Source: Cheiracanthium punctorium
Lineage: Eukaryota; Arthropoda; Arachnida; Araneae; Cheiracanthiidae
Direction of reading: 5' to 3'
Assembly: GCA_038373885.1 (NCBI GenBank)
Contig: JAWZYV010016535.1
Coordinates: 1,240,001 to 1,304,000 of the forward strand
DNA length: 64,000 nucleotides
This document shows positions 11,061-22,917 of this stretch, piece by piece. Every line of letters starts with the position of its first letter. Position 1 is the stretch's first letter. The translations under genes and the position numbers were made by a program. Under the pieces are notes generated by a model. That model did not search any database. It was not told the DNA's origin and was given only the letters and a program-made list of their open reading frames with translations.

Positions 11061-11644
11061 AATTACAATGACCCCCTTCCCTCATGATAACACAAAGCAG
11101 TGATGCATTAACGCAATGTGCATTATTCAGAGGGACAAACAGTAAGCATATTCAAATAACAGTAGGGCATGGTGAAAACTTGTAATTCAAGAAAAGAAAT
11201 CGCCTAACTTATGCTGTCATTGGTTCTTTACAATGCTATTCTTTGCAAATGTTTAAATTGCCAATTTTTATTACACATGTATCATTTAAATACCTTTTAT
11301 AGTTTTCAAATTCACTGACCACTTTTGGTTTCAATGGGTGTTGTCAATTAAAATTTTTGAAATGCTTTCATTGTAACCATAACCATAAAATTGAAATTGT
11401 TTTGTGAATAATCAATCTCAAACCTTAAAATAACAATATCTGAAAATTTTCTTTCATATGGTTCAGTGGATAGGCTTCTAGGAGTTTATATATCAGGGTA
11501 GTTTTTTTATAATCACCCTGTTTATGCAAGATATTAAGAGCAAGTATAGAAAGAATAAATAACTTTAACAGCTTACAGTTTTTACGAATTCAATACTTTC
11601 AATAACTAGGATATACATTTTTTTCAAATGCATTTTTCACTTAC
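11061..11644. other. intronic or flanking sequence with a dispersed repeat
   Basis: The part at about 11225-11300 (TTACAATGCTATTCTT, then ACACATGTATCATTTAAAT) recurs in the same orientation at about 13690-13775. No coding sequence. The donor-side flank of the HFM1 exon at 11645 begins here. Confidence 0.5.
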
Positions 11645-11692
11645 CTTGAAGTTTTCTTTCAATCTTGTCCTTTGTTAAATCGCCATTCATAC
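11645..11692 (-). CDS. HFM1: HFM1 exon (KDKIERKLQ)
   Basis: A 48-bp exon. Minus strand: acceptor 'ttataattcag' precedes it and donor 'gtaagt' follows. Translation, with the split Gly from the previous exon, is G-MNGDLTKDKIERKLQ. It ends with one base of the next codon, expected to be Glu by analogy with the family. In HFM1 this segment follows the NP.HYG motif, in the region leading to the Sec63-like domain. The upstream intron is 18.2 kb. The next downstream exon was not recognised in 1-11644 and may lie beyond the window. Confidence 0.8.
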
Positions 11693-11765
11693 CTGAATTA
11701 TAAAATGTAGTAAATAAGGTAATCAGATAAATGAAAAATAGTCCAAATAAATTTTAAGACCATAT

Positions 11766-11822
11766 AATGCAAAAAATCTGATGTGGACTCCACATAACTT
11801 CATTGTACATCTATTAAATGTT
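11766..11822 (-). repeat. dispersed 55-bp repeat near the exon acceptor
   Basis: AAAAAATCTGATGTGGACTC, then CACATAACTTC..TGTACATCTATTAAAT, resembles 30090-30145, the left end of the hairpin element there. Both lie about 75-95 bp from an HFM1 exon on its acceptor side. Confidence 0.55.
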
Positions 11823-12053
11823 CACATTTTTTATGCATTTTATTTGATCCTAAGTCTATGAGAGTTTTTTATTATTTGCCCCTGCAAGAGGTTTATAAAT
11901 ATTATTAAAGTTACATACACTATTTTAAGAATGTGTATTCTTTTAAAAACTTTAATAACCTTGGTTTCTTCCAAAAAGATGAAAGGCTTCAAAATGCAAT
12001 TTAAACAATGATTTTAATACATTAAAAGTGATTTGGGTGACTCAGTAAATATA

Positions 12054-12360
12054 CACTCTATAGCCAAAAAAAAAAAAAAAAAAACGACGCACCAAGAAGG
12101 AATTGTCCGATTGCAATAAAAATTGGAGGATGTTAAAAAAAAAAAAAACCCCAAATGATTAAAATTTCTGAACAATTGAATGATTTATTGTAAAGTTTGA
12201 CCATTACAAAGGTAGGATGTTAATAAGGTGTTGGTCCACCTCTGGCCTCAATGCAAGCTGTCACCCAGCATGGCACAGACTGATACAGTTTCCAGATGGT
12301 GTCCAGCAGAATTTCTTGCCAAATTGCCTCCAACTGTTGGGGCACATCTGCTATTCATCG
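12054..12360 (-). pseudogene. Tc1-like transposase C-terminus with terminal repeat
   Basis: Minus strand, stop at 12220-12222. The reading from about 12346 gives PQQLEAIWQEILLDTIWKL, followed by YQSVPCWVTACIEARGG and PTPY. This matches the end of Tc1-family transposases (W.el..lv.SmprR..acI.arGG.T.Y). The terminus lies beyond the stop: TA at 12052-12053, then CACTCTATAGCC and poly(A). The DDE core and the other end are missing. Downstream of it on the minus strand lie two poly(A) runs (12066-12084 and 12136-12148). Confidence 0.7.
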
Positions 12361-12489
12361 ATTGGACTTCAGATTTTAATCATTTGCTGTTTGGTTCGAA
12401 AGTCTTTGCATACGAAATTTCATTACAATCGGGAGACTTCTTGGGGCATCGATTTTTTTTGTTATAATGTACTACCTAGTCGATTGCAG

Positions 12490-13937
12490 TAAAAAAGGGA
12501 CATGCACAGCTAAATGTCCCGAAAATTTTAAAAACAATACATCAACATTCTATAGTTATTCATTTTTGAGCTATGTAAAATAAGTACAAACATATGCATA
12601 AGAAGGGTGCCCCAAAAACATTGACCTAACTTATATTCCTTAAATATGGATCATAGACATTTATTTATATATTACACTAACTTACATGGTACAAAATATA
12701 TATATATTTCTATACTGTGAATGGCAAAAACTAGATGTAAACATTGGCAGGTACTTTTCTGTTTTGGTCAGTCATCACAAACTGCACCAAGTTAAATTAA
12801 TTGCACCTACTGCCTTTAAAATAAAATAAGTAATAATGTACACACAAAAAGAAGGCATGTAAGGTTGCTATCCTGGGCACATTTTAGTATAATTATATAT
12901 ATTATGAACTATAATATATATGAGTGGGAAATAGGTGAAGTACAAATCTATACAGGAGGCATGAAATATACAATGTCTATCAACATTTTTAAAAACAAAT
13001 TTATTTGGGAGATATTGCTTTGCCACATAAATTTTAATCAACACTAATGGCACAAATGATGCCAATAGTGTCTTTTCATACATTTCGCAATCGCAGTACT
13101 TGGCATGGCCACCATCAATTTTACTTTATGACATCCAAAATTTGTAGCAACCCTGACCTAAATGAATTTAATGATGAATACTATTAAAACAAATAAACAT
13201 GATTTTCACTGAAATGAGTCCAATAATTTGGTCAACACTATACTCAGTATATAGAACAGTAAGGTATGGTGCAGCAAAACTGCTGCCTTGGTGGCTAGTA
13301 TATAATAAAGTACCAAGTTACACAAAAAAAAGGTACAAAATTTTATGGCAATGATTAAAATTTTCAGGAGATCAAATATAAATAAATACAAAATTTAAAT
13401 TTTCATATGGCCCCATGCAAACAAAATTCCAGTGGTTAAAATGTTCCCTATATGTTAATTAGGTGATGAACAAAATTTCAGATTTCCATCAAAAAAAGGC
13501 TCAGAGATAATTTTGAACAAAGTTAGTAGGGAGCTATATAATACCAGTAATAGCAAAAACACAGTGTATTTATGCAATCACTGTTTTCTTTCAAAATTTG
13601 TATATGACCCCCTAAAACTCAATATTCCAATGTGATTTCTCCTCTTTGACAGCCATTGAAAAATGATTTAAAACAACATATCTTTATTTTCAAATCTCTG
13701 GTACTTTACAATGCTCTTCTTAGAAAATATTTTACACTGACAATTTTCATTATACATGTATCATTCTAATGCCATTTATGCTCACCAACATTTCATCAAT
13801 ATCCGAGATGTCAACAAAAATCTCGATAATAAAAAAACAAAAATTAAAAGGTTAAGAGTATTAGGAACAAATCAATACATATAAGACAAGAAACTGGTTT
13901 TCTGTGCATGTAGTTAAAACTGCAACCAACCAGAGCA
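12490..13937. other. non-coding intron stretch
   Basis: AT-rich and without coding signal. Contains the second copy of the 11225-type repeat at about 13690-13775. Short open frames here are random. Confidence 0.5.
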
Positions 13938-13963
13938 GAGCTTGTGGCTACTAGGCCACAAGC
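13938..13963. repeat. perfect 10-bp stem hairpin
   Basis: AGCTTGTGGC, six-base loop TACTAG, GCCACAAGCT. The stem is perfect. It may be a decayed terminal hairpin of a rolling-circle element, but nothing nearby supports this. Confidence 0.6.
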
Positions 13964-14378
13964 TATGATCACATATCGTTCAAGTTCATTTCTCACATTA
14001 AGTGGGATACTTTGTATTGGTATAGAAAAATAGATAATATTCCTTAGAGTCTAAAAATGTTCTGCTTCCTACGTATGCATGTTAATTAATAATGGTCAAA
14101 AACAAATGCAGCATTTTAGCCTTTTAAAATGAGTGACGTAGATAAAACAGTGAATCCTCAATCAATGCGAAGCGAGTAAAAAAGAGCAGCCAAGAGGAAA
14201 TGCGAGCAGGCACAAGGAAAATGTTTGCTTACGTTTTGCGGAGAACGTGCGGTAACTGATGTTTTACGTTTACGTAATTCGTATTTAAAATACTTTGTGT
14301 TTAGTTAATTTTTAGCAGATATAGTACGTAGAAATATTTTAAATTAAGTTTTTATCTTTGTGTTATCACATAGATGCA

Positions 14379-15265
14379 ATGGAGTGCAGTATTCATGTTC
14401 TTGAAAACTGTAACGATAATGTACAAGGATGTTCTGCAACTAGTTTGGAAAAAATTAAGTACTGTATAACTCAGTGGCTTTTGACAAATAGTTTAGAGAA
14501 AGAAATAAAACTCAAAGCAGGTATAGAAGCGGCAGATTCACTATCTAAAATTTGTTTTCATAGAAAATGTTATATGAAATTTACAGACAAGACACGAATA
14601 TCAGCTGCCATTAAACGCAAACTCAGCAGTTCAAAAGGTAAAGTACAGCCAGTAGTTAATGTAGATAATAATTTTAAACAAGTAAAAAAGCCTAATAAGC
14701 CTTTACTCTGGAGTAATGTGATACCAGTTGCCTGAACACAAATGCATATGCAGTCTAAAAGTGTGCTGCCCAAAATCTGCATCATTTGTGGAAAAAATAA
14801 ATTTATATCAGAAAAACATTCAGGTAAAAGAAGGCAAGAAAAACTGGTTCAATGTGAAACTCACACAAATTTAATCATGACGGATGCAAAACAGAAAAAT
14901 GATGAGGAGGTACTACTGCATATAAATAACAAAAGTTTGATAGCTATTGAAATGTGTTATCATTTTTCCTGCTACAAGGATTATAGTAGATTTGTAAATG
15001 AGAAAAAAAACAGTGCTCACTAATAACGCAGATGAATATTCAAGCTCTTTTGACATCTTTTGTTAAGAAATTTTTGAAAAAAGAATTATTGAAAATAAAA
15101 AAATTTTACATATGAACAAGTTAAGGGATTTGTTTCTAAAAATTGTTTTAGACATTGATAATATGCAAATTACCACATACAAAAATGGTAACCTAAAAAG
15201 GCGATTAAAAGCAAAATATCCCCAATTGCATTTTATCAAACAATTGCAGAAGAATAAGTGTGAAA
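14379..15265 (+). pseudogene. multi-copy gene of unknown function, fragment 1 (Cys/His modules)
   Basis: First part of a gene I know only as an uncharacterised, high-copy metazoan family that behaves like a transposon ORF; I cannot name it. Two similar Cys/His modules are visible. The first ends ICFHRKCYMKFTDK (14358-14735 frame). The second begins KICIICGKNKF and ends MCYHFSCYKDYSRF (14742-15023). A frameshift near 14735 joins them. The frame then continues with stops through NKLRDLFLKIVL to KNKCE at 15265, where a Helitron has entered. The start chosen is ATG 14379 (MECSIHVLEN). The orientation is opposite to HFM1, inside its 18 kb intron. Confidence 0.6.
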
Positions 15266-17339
15266 TCTTATAAATAAAAATGAAATTCTGTTTGTTTGTT
15301 TGTTTGTGGATTTGATTTGTATACAAATCCACAAAAATGGACCTATCAGCCTGAAATTTTGCACAGATATGTAAAATAATATAGAATAAATCATAGTCCA
15401 CTTTAAAACTTTGAAAGTCCACCTGTTCCCGGAATTTAAGAGATTTTTTATGTTCTCCACGCAAAGAGCTTTCCGTAATTGTAACCCCTGTAGTGAAAAA
15501 AGTGTGAAATAAGGATCGTGGTTGTCATGAGTGGCGATTTTGCCGAATAAAATGTTTTAAATTCTCAAAGTAAAAATAAAAGAATAATAATGATTTTTTT
15601 TGTTAGTTTATATTTGTAAGATTATAATTATTTTTATTATAATATCGTGTGCATGGAAAATCAGAGCAGGAATGAAATGTTTTATATGAAAACAATAAGA
15701 ATTGAAGATTTCCGAGGCCAATATGTAAAATTTTTTAGTTTGGCGAAAAAATAAAATGGCTCAAATGCAAATTTTGAGAAAGTGAGTTCTAGCGGTTTGC
15801 ACAGTTTTTGGCTTGGTGCAATTTATTGAGAGCTTAAGGAAATAGATTTTTGAAAACAAGTGCAAAGGTTTTATTAGAATACAGCGTTAAATTTTAATGA
15901 TCCGTGAAGAAATAATGCAGTTATTAAGGGATTTCAAGCGATCTATCTTCAGAATTCTTGCCAATTGAGTACATTGATTTAAGTTGGGGGAACTCCGCCA
16001 AATTTCAGAAAATTGAAATCTTCTCATTTAGTACATCGGAGTAACGATGAATAAAACATGTTATAGTTGATAATTTTAAAAAATTCGGTTGTATTAAGGG
16101 ATTTCACTTTTCATATAAATACGTGCTTTAGTTTTTGGCAGTCGAACCATTTCCCATATTGATTACTGCTAAGTCAATGCTTCGAATGATTCCCTGAAAA
16201 AACTCTTGCAAAATGGCGTATGTTGGCACTTTGGCTAGGCTTAGATTTGAAACTGGATTTTATTTGAGACTGGTATATATAATAACACTGGTTATAGATA
16301 AAAATGAATGTTGGTACATGTGTATGAGGTTGAAAAACTCCAGCACCGTTGCACCATGAAATTTGGTTCACCTAAGTCTTTTATCATGGAGAAGGTTTTT
16401 ATGCTATCCGTTTTCCTCTAACTTGCCACTTGGTGCCACAGCACAATGTCGAATTCTATTCCATTTAGCCGTTTGCCATGCGAATATTGTCCAACCGATT
16501 TCGATGAAATTTGGTACACACGAATATTAGAACACGGAGAATATTTTTCAGTATCCATTTTGCTGTAACTTGCCGCTAAATGGCGCTGCAACGCATCAAC
16601 TTCTATACCGTTCGACCGATCGGCATAAAATTTTTTATACTTACACATTTGAGCACGAAGAATATATTCTAACTGCGTTCCTTTTGATGTTACTCACCAC
16701 TAGATGACACTGCAATGCATTATTATTTTAACTCGCCACTAGATCACGCTGCAGCAGGCCAAATTCTTGACCATTCAAACGGTCGCTATGAAAATCAGTA
16801 TACATAGCTATTTGAAAATTGAGAATATTTTGGCGTTATCCATTTTGCTGTAACTCACCACTTGACGGCACTGTAGCAAATCATTACTTTAATTAACCAC
16901 TAGATGGCCCTGCAGTGTATCACTTCTTGACTGTGCAAATGATCGCTATGAAAATAGGTATACATAGATATTTGAACACGGGGAAGAGTTTGGCGCTATC
17001 CATTTTCCTATAACTTGCCGCTAGATGTCGCGTCAACACATGAACTTCAGGACTGTCCAGCCGATTGTCATGAAAATTCGTATACATCGATATCTGAATG
17101 CCAAGAATATTTTCGCCGAATCCATTTTGCTAAAACTCGCCACTAGATTGCGCTATGCCGCATGGCCTTCTGCACCGTACAAATGATTGCCTTGAAATTT
17201 GGTATGCATGATTATTTGACACAATATAACACGATATCCATTTTGCTATATCTGTTTATTACAATGAATAGTAATCACCACAAATCGTAATATCAAAAAG
17301 CCCATTCATTCCCCTGCGAAGAATGGGTACTTCAGCTAG
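15266..17339 (+). mobile_element. complete non-autonomous Helitron
   Basis: 2074 bp, starting TCTTATAAATAAAAATGAAA and ending CTAG at 17336-17339, inserted between A (15265) and T (17340) as Helitrons are. A stem (CCCATTC 17301-17307, GAATGGG 17321-17327) sits 8 bases before the CTAG, as expected for a Helitron terminator. Removing the element rejoins the surrounding reading frame as KCE-I-VLYESDDVG with no shift, which fixes both ends to the base. No Rep or helicase ORF. The inside carries about six degenerate repeats of about 140-160 bp. Confidence 0.9.
16395..17230 (+). repeat. internal degenerate repeats of the Helitron
   Basis: Recurring block: 'tatccattttgctgtaactc', then 'gccactagatggcgctgc', then about 60 bp, then 'atgaaaat..gtatacat'. 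Copies are recognisable near 16405, 16555, 16690, 16845, 17000 and 17125. Spacing is about 130-160 bp and identity is modest. Similar blocks are common inside arthropod Helitrons. Confidence 0.75.
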
Positions 17340-18650
17340 TTGTTTTATACGAATCAGATGATGTAGGTATCTGTCGTGCTATAAATTTGGATAGCTTTAG
17401 AACAGATACTAAGACAGATGTTAGTGATAATCCTCGAGCATTTTCACCTGAATCATCGTACATTCTAAATATTTTATACTCTTCTACATTATTTCTCAAA
17501 AAAGTTCCATAGAAAATGTGGCAGTTCTACCCTGTTCTTGGCCACCGACTGGTGTTGATTTAACATTGAAAGCTGCTGAAGACATGATACCTGTGGAACT
17601 ATTTAATATTTTAGCTTGGTTAATTGGAACTTCTGACAACCCTGGATTGAATAACTCTGTGCATGTTTCAGACAGTATAAAGAGGAAAATACTATCTATT
17701 TCCCAAGACATAATATATTTATTGTGAAGCCGCAAAAAACAAACACCGAAACATTTGGTATTAGGCATTGCTGTGCGACATATTACAGACTATGCTAAAC
17801 TTATTGGCTTGTTAAATGGACGGTCATTCAGTATCTCATTCTTCTATATTACAACATGGTACAGATCTTGCATTAAAACAGCTGAGAAACAAAAGTCTTG
17901 TCCCACCAGGATTTGATGCAAATATATTTATAACAATGGTATGGGACAATAATGACTTTGGAGAGGAGACCTTATCAGGTGCTGGAGCCACCCATAATAC
18001 AAATGCCATAATTTTACAGTGGGAATTTCAAGAAAGGTCACCATTATCTAAGATTTCACTTGAACTGTGCAAGAAAAGTCATAAACGAACTCGCAATTAA
18101 CCACCAGTATCTATTATTCCGTATAAAGTAATGAAAAGAGTTGGTCCAACTAGTATGAGCGCAATAAATAAGTCTGAAAAAGATCATTTACTTGCATATC
18201 AACAATGTTATCGGAAAGTTGATGTAGGCTTTTATTTAACAAAGTTTGTGGATGGAAAAGAATTACCAGGATGGACAGGATTTCAATACTCTTCTTTCAA
18301 GTACCATATCTGTTCCAAATGCTAAAATCGGTTATTTGCCAATTATTGATGAAAATCCGACAGGGCTGGCAGCAATAAATACTGTACTAATTCAGAGTTT
18401 GCAAGTTGCAGATGAATTACAATTAGAATGTATTGTATTAGTTAAGGATCAAGCAATATATTCTAAGGCTCAATAAATCAGGTAGAATAATAAAGAATTT
18501 CAGAAAAGAATTGTGTTACAGTTAAGAGATTTTCATACTTTAATGTCTTTTATAGCAATAATTGACAAGAGGTATCAAGATGCTGGTTTACAAGCTATTT
18601 ATAGAATCTGATTTAGTAGCTGAACATTCTGTGGTATAATTCCAATTTGG
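17340..18650 (+). pseudogene. multi-copy gene of unknown function, fragment 2
   Basis: Continuation of the gene from 14379 after the Helitron. Recognisable blocks in order, in shifting frames: VLYESDDVGICRAI (17341); LTLKAAEDMIPVELFN (17518-17727) with SISQDIIYL; then GIAVRHITDYAKLIGLLNG-like words. MVWDNNDFGEETLSGAG (17935-17985) follows, then HNTNAI; LPGWTGFQ (18265); and LRDFHTLMSFIAIIDKRYQD (18520-18580). At least four frameshifts or stops. The fragment ends in LVAEHSVV near 18635, next to the 12-bp repeat that bounds the second insertion. Confidence 0.6.
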
Positions 18651-18662
18651 AACACCACAATT

Positions 18663-20955
18663 AAAATTTCACAGAAAAGAAAAAAAAAATCAGAAATGTG
18701 TTGTGTTAGTCTTTTGAATGAATAACCCAGGATCTTACTTGCCACCCTTCGTGTTGGATGTTGTCAAAGCAATGAGGACTAAAAGATGGGATTGAAACTT
18801 ATTTATTAAACAATTAACATATCAGATCAAGACAAAAATTATTAAACATAATGTGCAGTACCATAAACATTTCACCAAATTATTAGATGGACTCAGCAGC
18901 CACATCAATTTTACAGAAATGACAAAAAAAAGGAAATTTTACTCTTATCTAGGCAGCATACTAATTTTGGACACAAAGCTTGCTTTAATCAATTGCATAT
19001 GTTATAATCAAATTACCACTAATTTCGGCACTGCACAATTAAACTGGACAATCAATTCATACACATACATTTTGTGGAAGAAAAATCAAATTATAACCCC
19101 TGGGTACCCATGGTTGCAAACCAAAAATTTAAATATAAATGATAATTATGTTTTGCTCGTAATCACATGCTATGAAATTTAGTTTAGTGGTTACAAATGA
19201 AAACGAATTGTCTCTTTAAAATTATGGTACATTTCAACAAGCTTAAATTCAATCCCGTATTTTATGATTTTACAGAATGACCGATGGTCTTAACAAAACA
19301 AAAGGACAAAAGGTAATGAAGAGGCCGTCCTCAAAATGAACGAGAAATGACTAAAAAAAATTTATATAAAAAAAGAAAAATATTTAAAAGGTTTAATGGG
19401 GTGAGAATAAAAAAATATATATATATAACACACCAGGCATCAAAGGGAGTGAAAGGAAAGGAAATGGCAAAAAAAGGGGGGGGAACATTGATTTAGCACC
19501 TGCAAAATAATAGGTAAAAAAAGAAAAAAAATAGGGGGAACAAGAGGATAGTTCTCGAACTGAGAGACGCTAGGCGTCTTGGACCAGCCGGTGGCACACT
19601 ATTCTGGACTTTGTTTTGATGTTACCACTACAATACAAATGTGAAAGATACAGCTCACTGTGCAGATGTAGGATCATCCACCTGGGCATCTGAGTCATCC
19701 AGGGACGCCAGCTCCTCAAGTAGACAGCGGTTGCCGGATCTTCTCGGCCTAGTCCCGCTAAGTCGACATCAAGTGCTCTCGGACCATGAAAACTTCATCT
19801 ACAGGGGCTCCAAAATCCTCACCACCACATCGTCTGGGGACGCCGGCTCCACGTGATGAGGGCGATCGCCAGTCCAACACAGGCATGGGCCCTCTAAAGC
19901 GATCTTATACTGCTCGATGTTCGCATAGATTTTATCTGCAGGGGCTCCACGATTTCATACCATCAATTATCGGCAATCGTCCATGGGACAGGTGCGGGGC
20001 GTAAATAGCCAAAAAAAAAAAAAAAATGGACCGTTTAAAACTTTAATTCAACATCACTCCAGTTGAGGTCGGTGGTTACACCCACCAAAAGAAAAATAGT
20101 AGGCTATCTCATGGCCCACTCCAAAGTATAGTCCATGCCGACCCTGGTCTAGGCGCCGATGCAAAAAAAAAAAAAAAGGACACTTTCCAACTCAACCACG
20201 CAGCATTAGGTCTCTGACTCCACTGACTGAAAAATCGCGCGCTCGCCTCTCATCCTCGCTCCAGAACTGCTGCCCTCAACCAATCAGAGCCGAGAGTGCA
20301 CCTCAAGTCATTCCGGGATAGTCCGACCTGGGGCCCAAAAAGGGGGAAAAAGAAAGTTCCAGAACATTCCAGGCGCCAGAAGGGTGGGAAAATTTAGCGT
20401 CACCTCCGAAATCTGATGCAACGGGCACAAGAAATGATGCAATAGCATGAAATAGCAAGCAAAACTTGAATGAAAATTAGATGAAAAGATGAAAATTATT
20501 GAATATTTACAGGGAGAAGCCTGACAACGGGAGAAATAAAGTAATAAAATAAAGAAAAAGTGGGATTACGGGAAGTTACAAAAATTAGTTTTTTTTTTTA
20601 AATCCCATCAAAACAACTTTAATGAAAAGGGAGGTATGAAGTACAGCCACTATATTTTAAACCCCAGATTAAGTACAGAACGGCAATTAAAAGTAAATAT
20701 TAATTTTAAACACCCTGAAGGCTAAAAAATGGCCGGTTAAGAGAAAATTTAATCACAAGAAAAGTAAACAAAAGAGAAAACTTTGCACTGCCAAAACAAA
20801 ATAAATAATTAACAGCCCTCCAAAGGTAAGAAATTACTTAGTAGTTATTTAAATTTTAACTGGAAAGATCCTACATTACGAAAACGTCCTGGGTAGAGGC
20901 AAATTAAATTAATCACTGACAAAAGAAAATTTAAGAAAAGGGATAATATAGTGAC
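18663..20955. mobile_element. 2.3 kb insertion flanked by a 12-bp direct repeat
   Basis: AACACCACAATT occurs at 18651-18662 and again at 20956-20967, and the host gene resumes directly afterwards, so this is an insertion with a 12-bp target duplication. The segment 19560-20420 is clearly more GC-rich than its surroundings. No transposase, RT or long ORF is recognised, and terminal inverted repeats are not evident. The left edge is A-rich. A 12-bp duplication suggests target-primed retrotransposition, but there is no clean poly(A) tail. The class is unresolved. Confidence 0.55.
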
Positions 20956-20967
20956 AACACCACAATT

Positions 20968-21497
20968 CAATATCTGCTGTTCTAAATGGTCATCATTACA
21001 ACCGAAGCATTAGAGCACACAAAATCATGGCAGAAGCACTGGAAAACTTGAGATTGTAAGCATTTATTGATCAGTTAGATCCTACAGAAAACATTTCTAT
21101 TGTTACTGCAGCAAAAGCATTGCACAAGTCATTTCTAGAAAAGGATTTTTTTAACACATTATGTAGAGAAGACATTGATAGAGTTCTAAATATGTACAGT
21201 GAATTTTTTACAAAAAGATGTTCTGAAAGTCCAACTTTTAGATTCTGGTGTACCTATTTAGGTATGGTAGAATTAGTTTTGCTATTTCAACGAGCCACAA
21301 GAGAATTTAACTGGTTTCTTCATCTGTCTGCTATTTTATCTATGTTGCCACGGAATTTTGCTTATGACAGAGTGAATTATGCTAGGTATTTAGTTACTGG
21401 ATGGAAATGATGAATTTACAAGACACTCATCCATTTGTGCATAGTGAATTTATGAAGGGTCATTTTGTGGTACAATGGCAACAATCCTATAATTACA
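20968..21497 (+). pseudogene. multi-copy gene of unknown function, fragment 3
   Basis: The gene resumes with SAVLNGHHYNRSIRAHKI (about 20970-21025), then FLEKDFFNTL and the well-conserved RFWCTYLGMVELVLLFQRATREFNW (21230-21315; shown here only as the block around LLFQRATREFNWFLHLSA). AYDRVNYARYL and the tail FVHSEFMKGHFVVQWQQS follow (to 21497). One stop or frameshift separates YLVTGWK from EMMNLQDTHPF. The remainder of the C-terminus is not recognisable. Confidence 0.6.
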
Positions 21498-22845
21498 AAT
21501 TTAAAAAGCTTAACTCATTAAAAATTATGTACAGCAATTATTAAATGTCAAATTAACTTTAATTTAAAAAGTAAAATATTTTTTTTAATGTATTTTTTAA
21601 GTGCATTACATTTATTTTGTATATATATTTTCATTATTTAAAAAATAATTTGAATGGGGCTAGTTAATTATCAATTTTTATAAAATTATGTTTTTAAAAT
21701 TATTTCATTTTTAAACTAATATTATACCTATGAGTATAACTTATCCACTGTTCTTTGAATTATAATTTAATGAATAAATTTATCCCAATTTTCTATAAAC
21801 ATTTTTTGGAAGCTTAGTTTTTTTCCTTTATTAATTTTAATGAAATTAAAATTGTAAATACTGTATTGTAAACTGTCTAATAATATAATATTCTGACTTA
21901 ATAATATGTCAAGCTTTTTAACAATGATTTTATGTCTTTTATAATGTTTTAAAATTATATAATAGGAAAGAAAAAATATTATAAATCGGATATTTGAATA
22001 TTATGGTCGTTCTGATTATTTTTTTATGTGCACATTTATGGTCAAGAACATTTTTTTTCCCCCTAATCAACAAAGTCCAAAGGACATTATGGAACAATTT
22101 CTAAATATCCCCCAAGTTGAGAAACGAACTCCTATCTAAAGCCTTTTTTGAACCATGGCCCATGGCCTATACAGGGATTACATGGTAAGGTAGTTTTCTA
22201 CCCTTCAAAAGGTTTCAGTTTGGATGTGTAAGGTTTTGGTTCCAAGATATGCAGTCAAAAACAGGCATCACAATAATGAAGTTCCAAAGGGAAAGTTGTG
22301 AAGCAGCTGGGAATCAAGGCATAAATGGCCAAGACTAGTCAGAATGTTCTGGAACATCTCAGAATGTTGTAAATTGTTCCTGTAATGGAAAGTCAGTGAA
22401 GCAGCTGGTAATTGAGTTTAAGCATTTTGAAAAGTATTTGAGAATTTTAGAAAATATTTTAAGATGTTCAAGAATAATGTTCTAAAATGTTCCAGAAGGA
22501 TCTCAACTTTCAAAGCCAGTTCCTATGCATTTTTGTAGATTGAATGTTTGAACTGCCCTATATCTATTTGTCATTATTGTGACAGATCAAGTGTGCCTGC
22601 GAAATTGCACACTTTGCTCCCTTTAACTCAGTAACTTAAAATCAAATTCAGAAAATGGTAAACACATGCAGAACAAGGTAACATACTTTTCAATAATTTA
22701 GACAATTTGTTTAAGTATATTAAATTCATAGGTCAGTTCAATTCTTTGATTTTTCTCATTTTTCCAACATAATTTAAAAATTTCTATTTAATAAAGTATT
22801 TTAGTGGAATTGTGAAATTTTGCTATATATATATATACACATATA
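21498..22845. other. AT-rich intron stretch
   Basis: No coding signal. A short direct repeat of the type 'gtgaagcagctggnaat' occurs at about 22298 and 22396. A (TA)n at 22824-22837 leads into the palindromic element. Confidence 0.5.
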
Positions 22846-22917
22846 CCGAGTGATTCAAAATAGATGTTAAGGAGATTATTTTTTAAACCATAAGTGATCA
22901 AAACATATTTCCACTTA

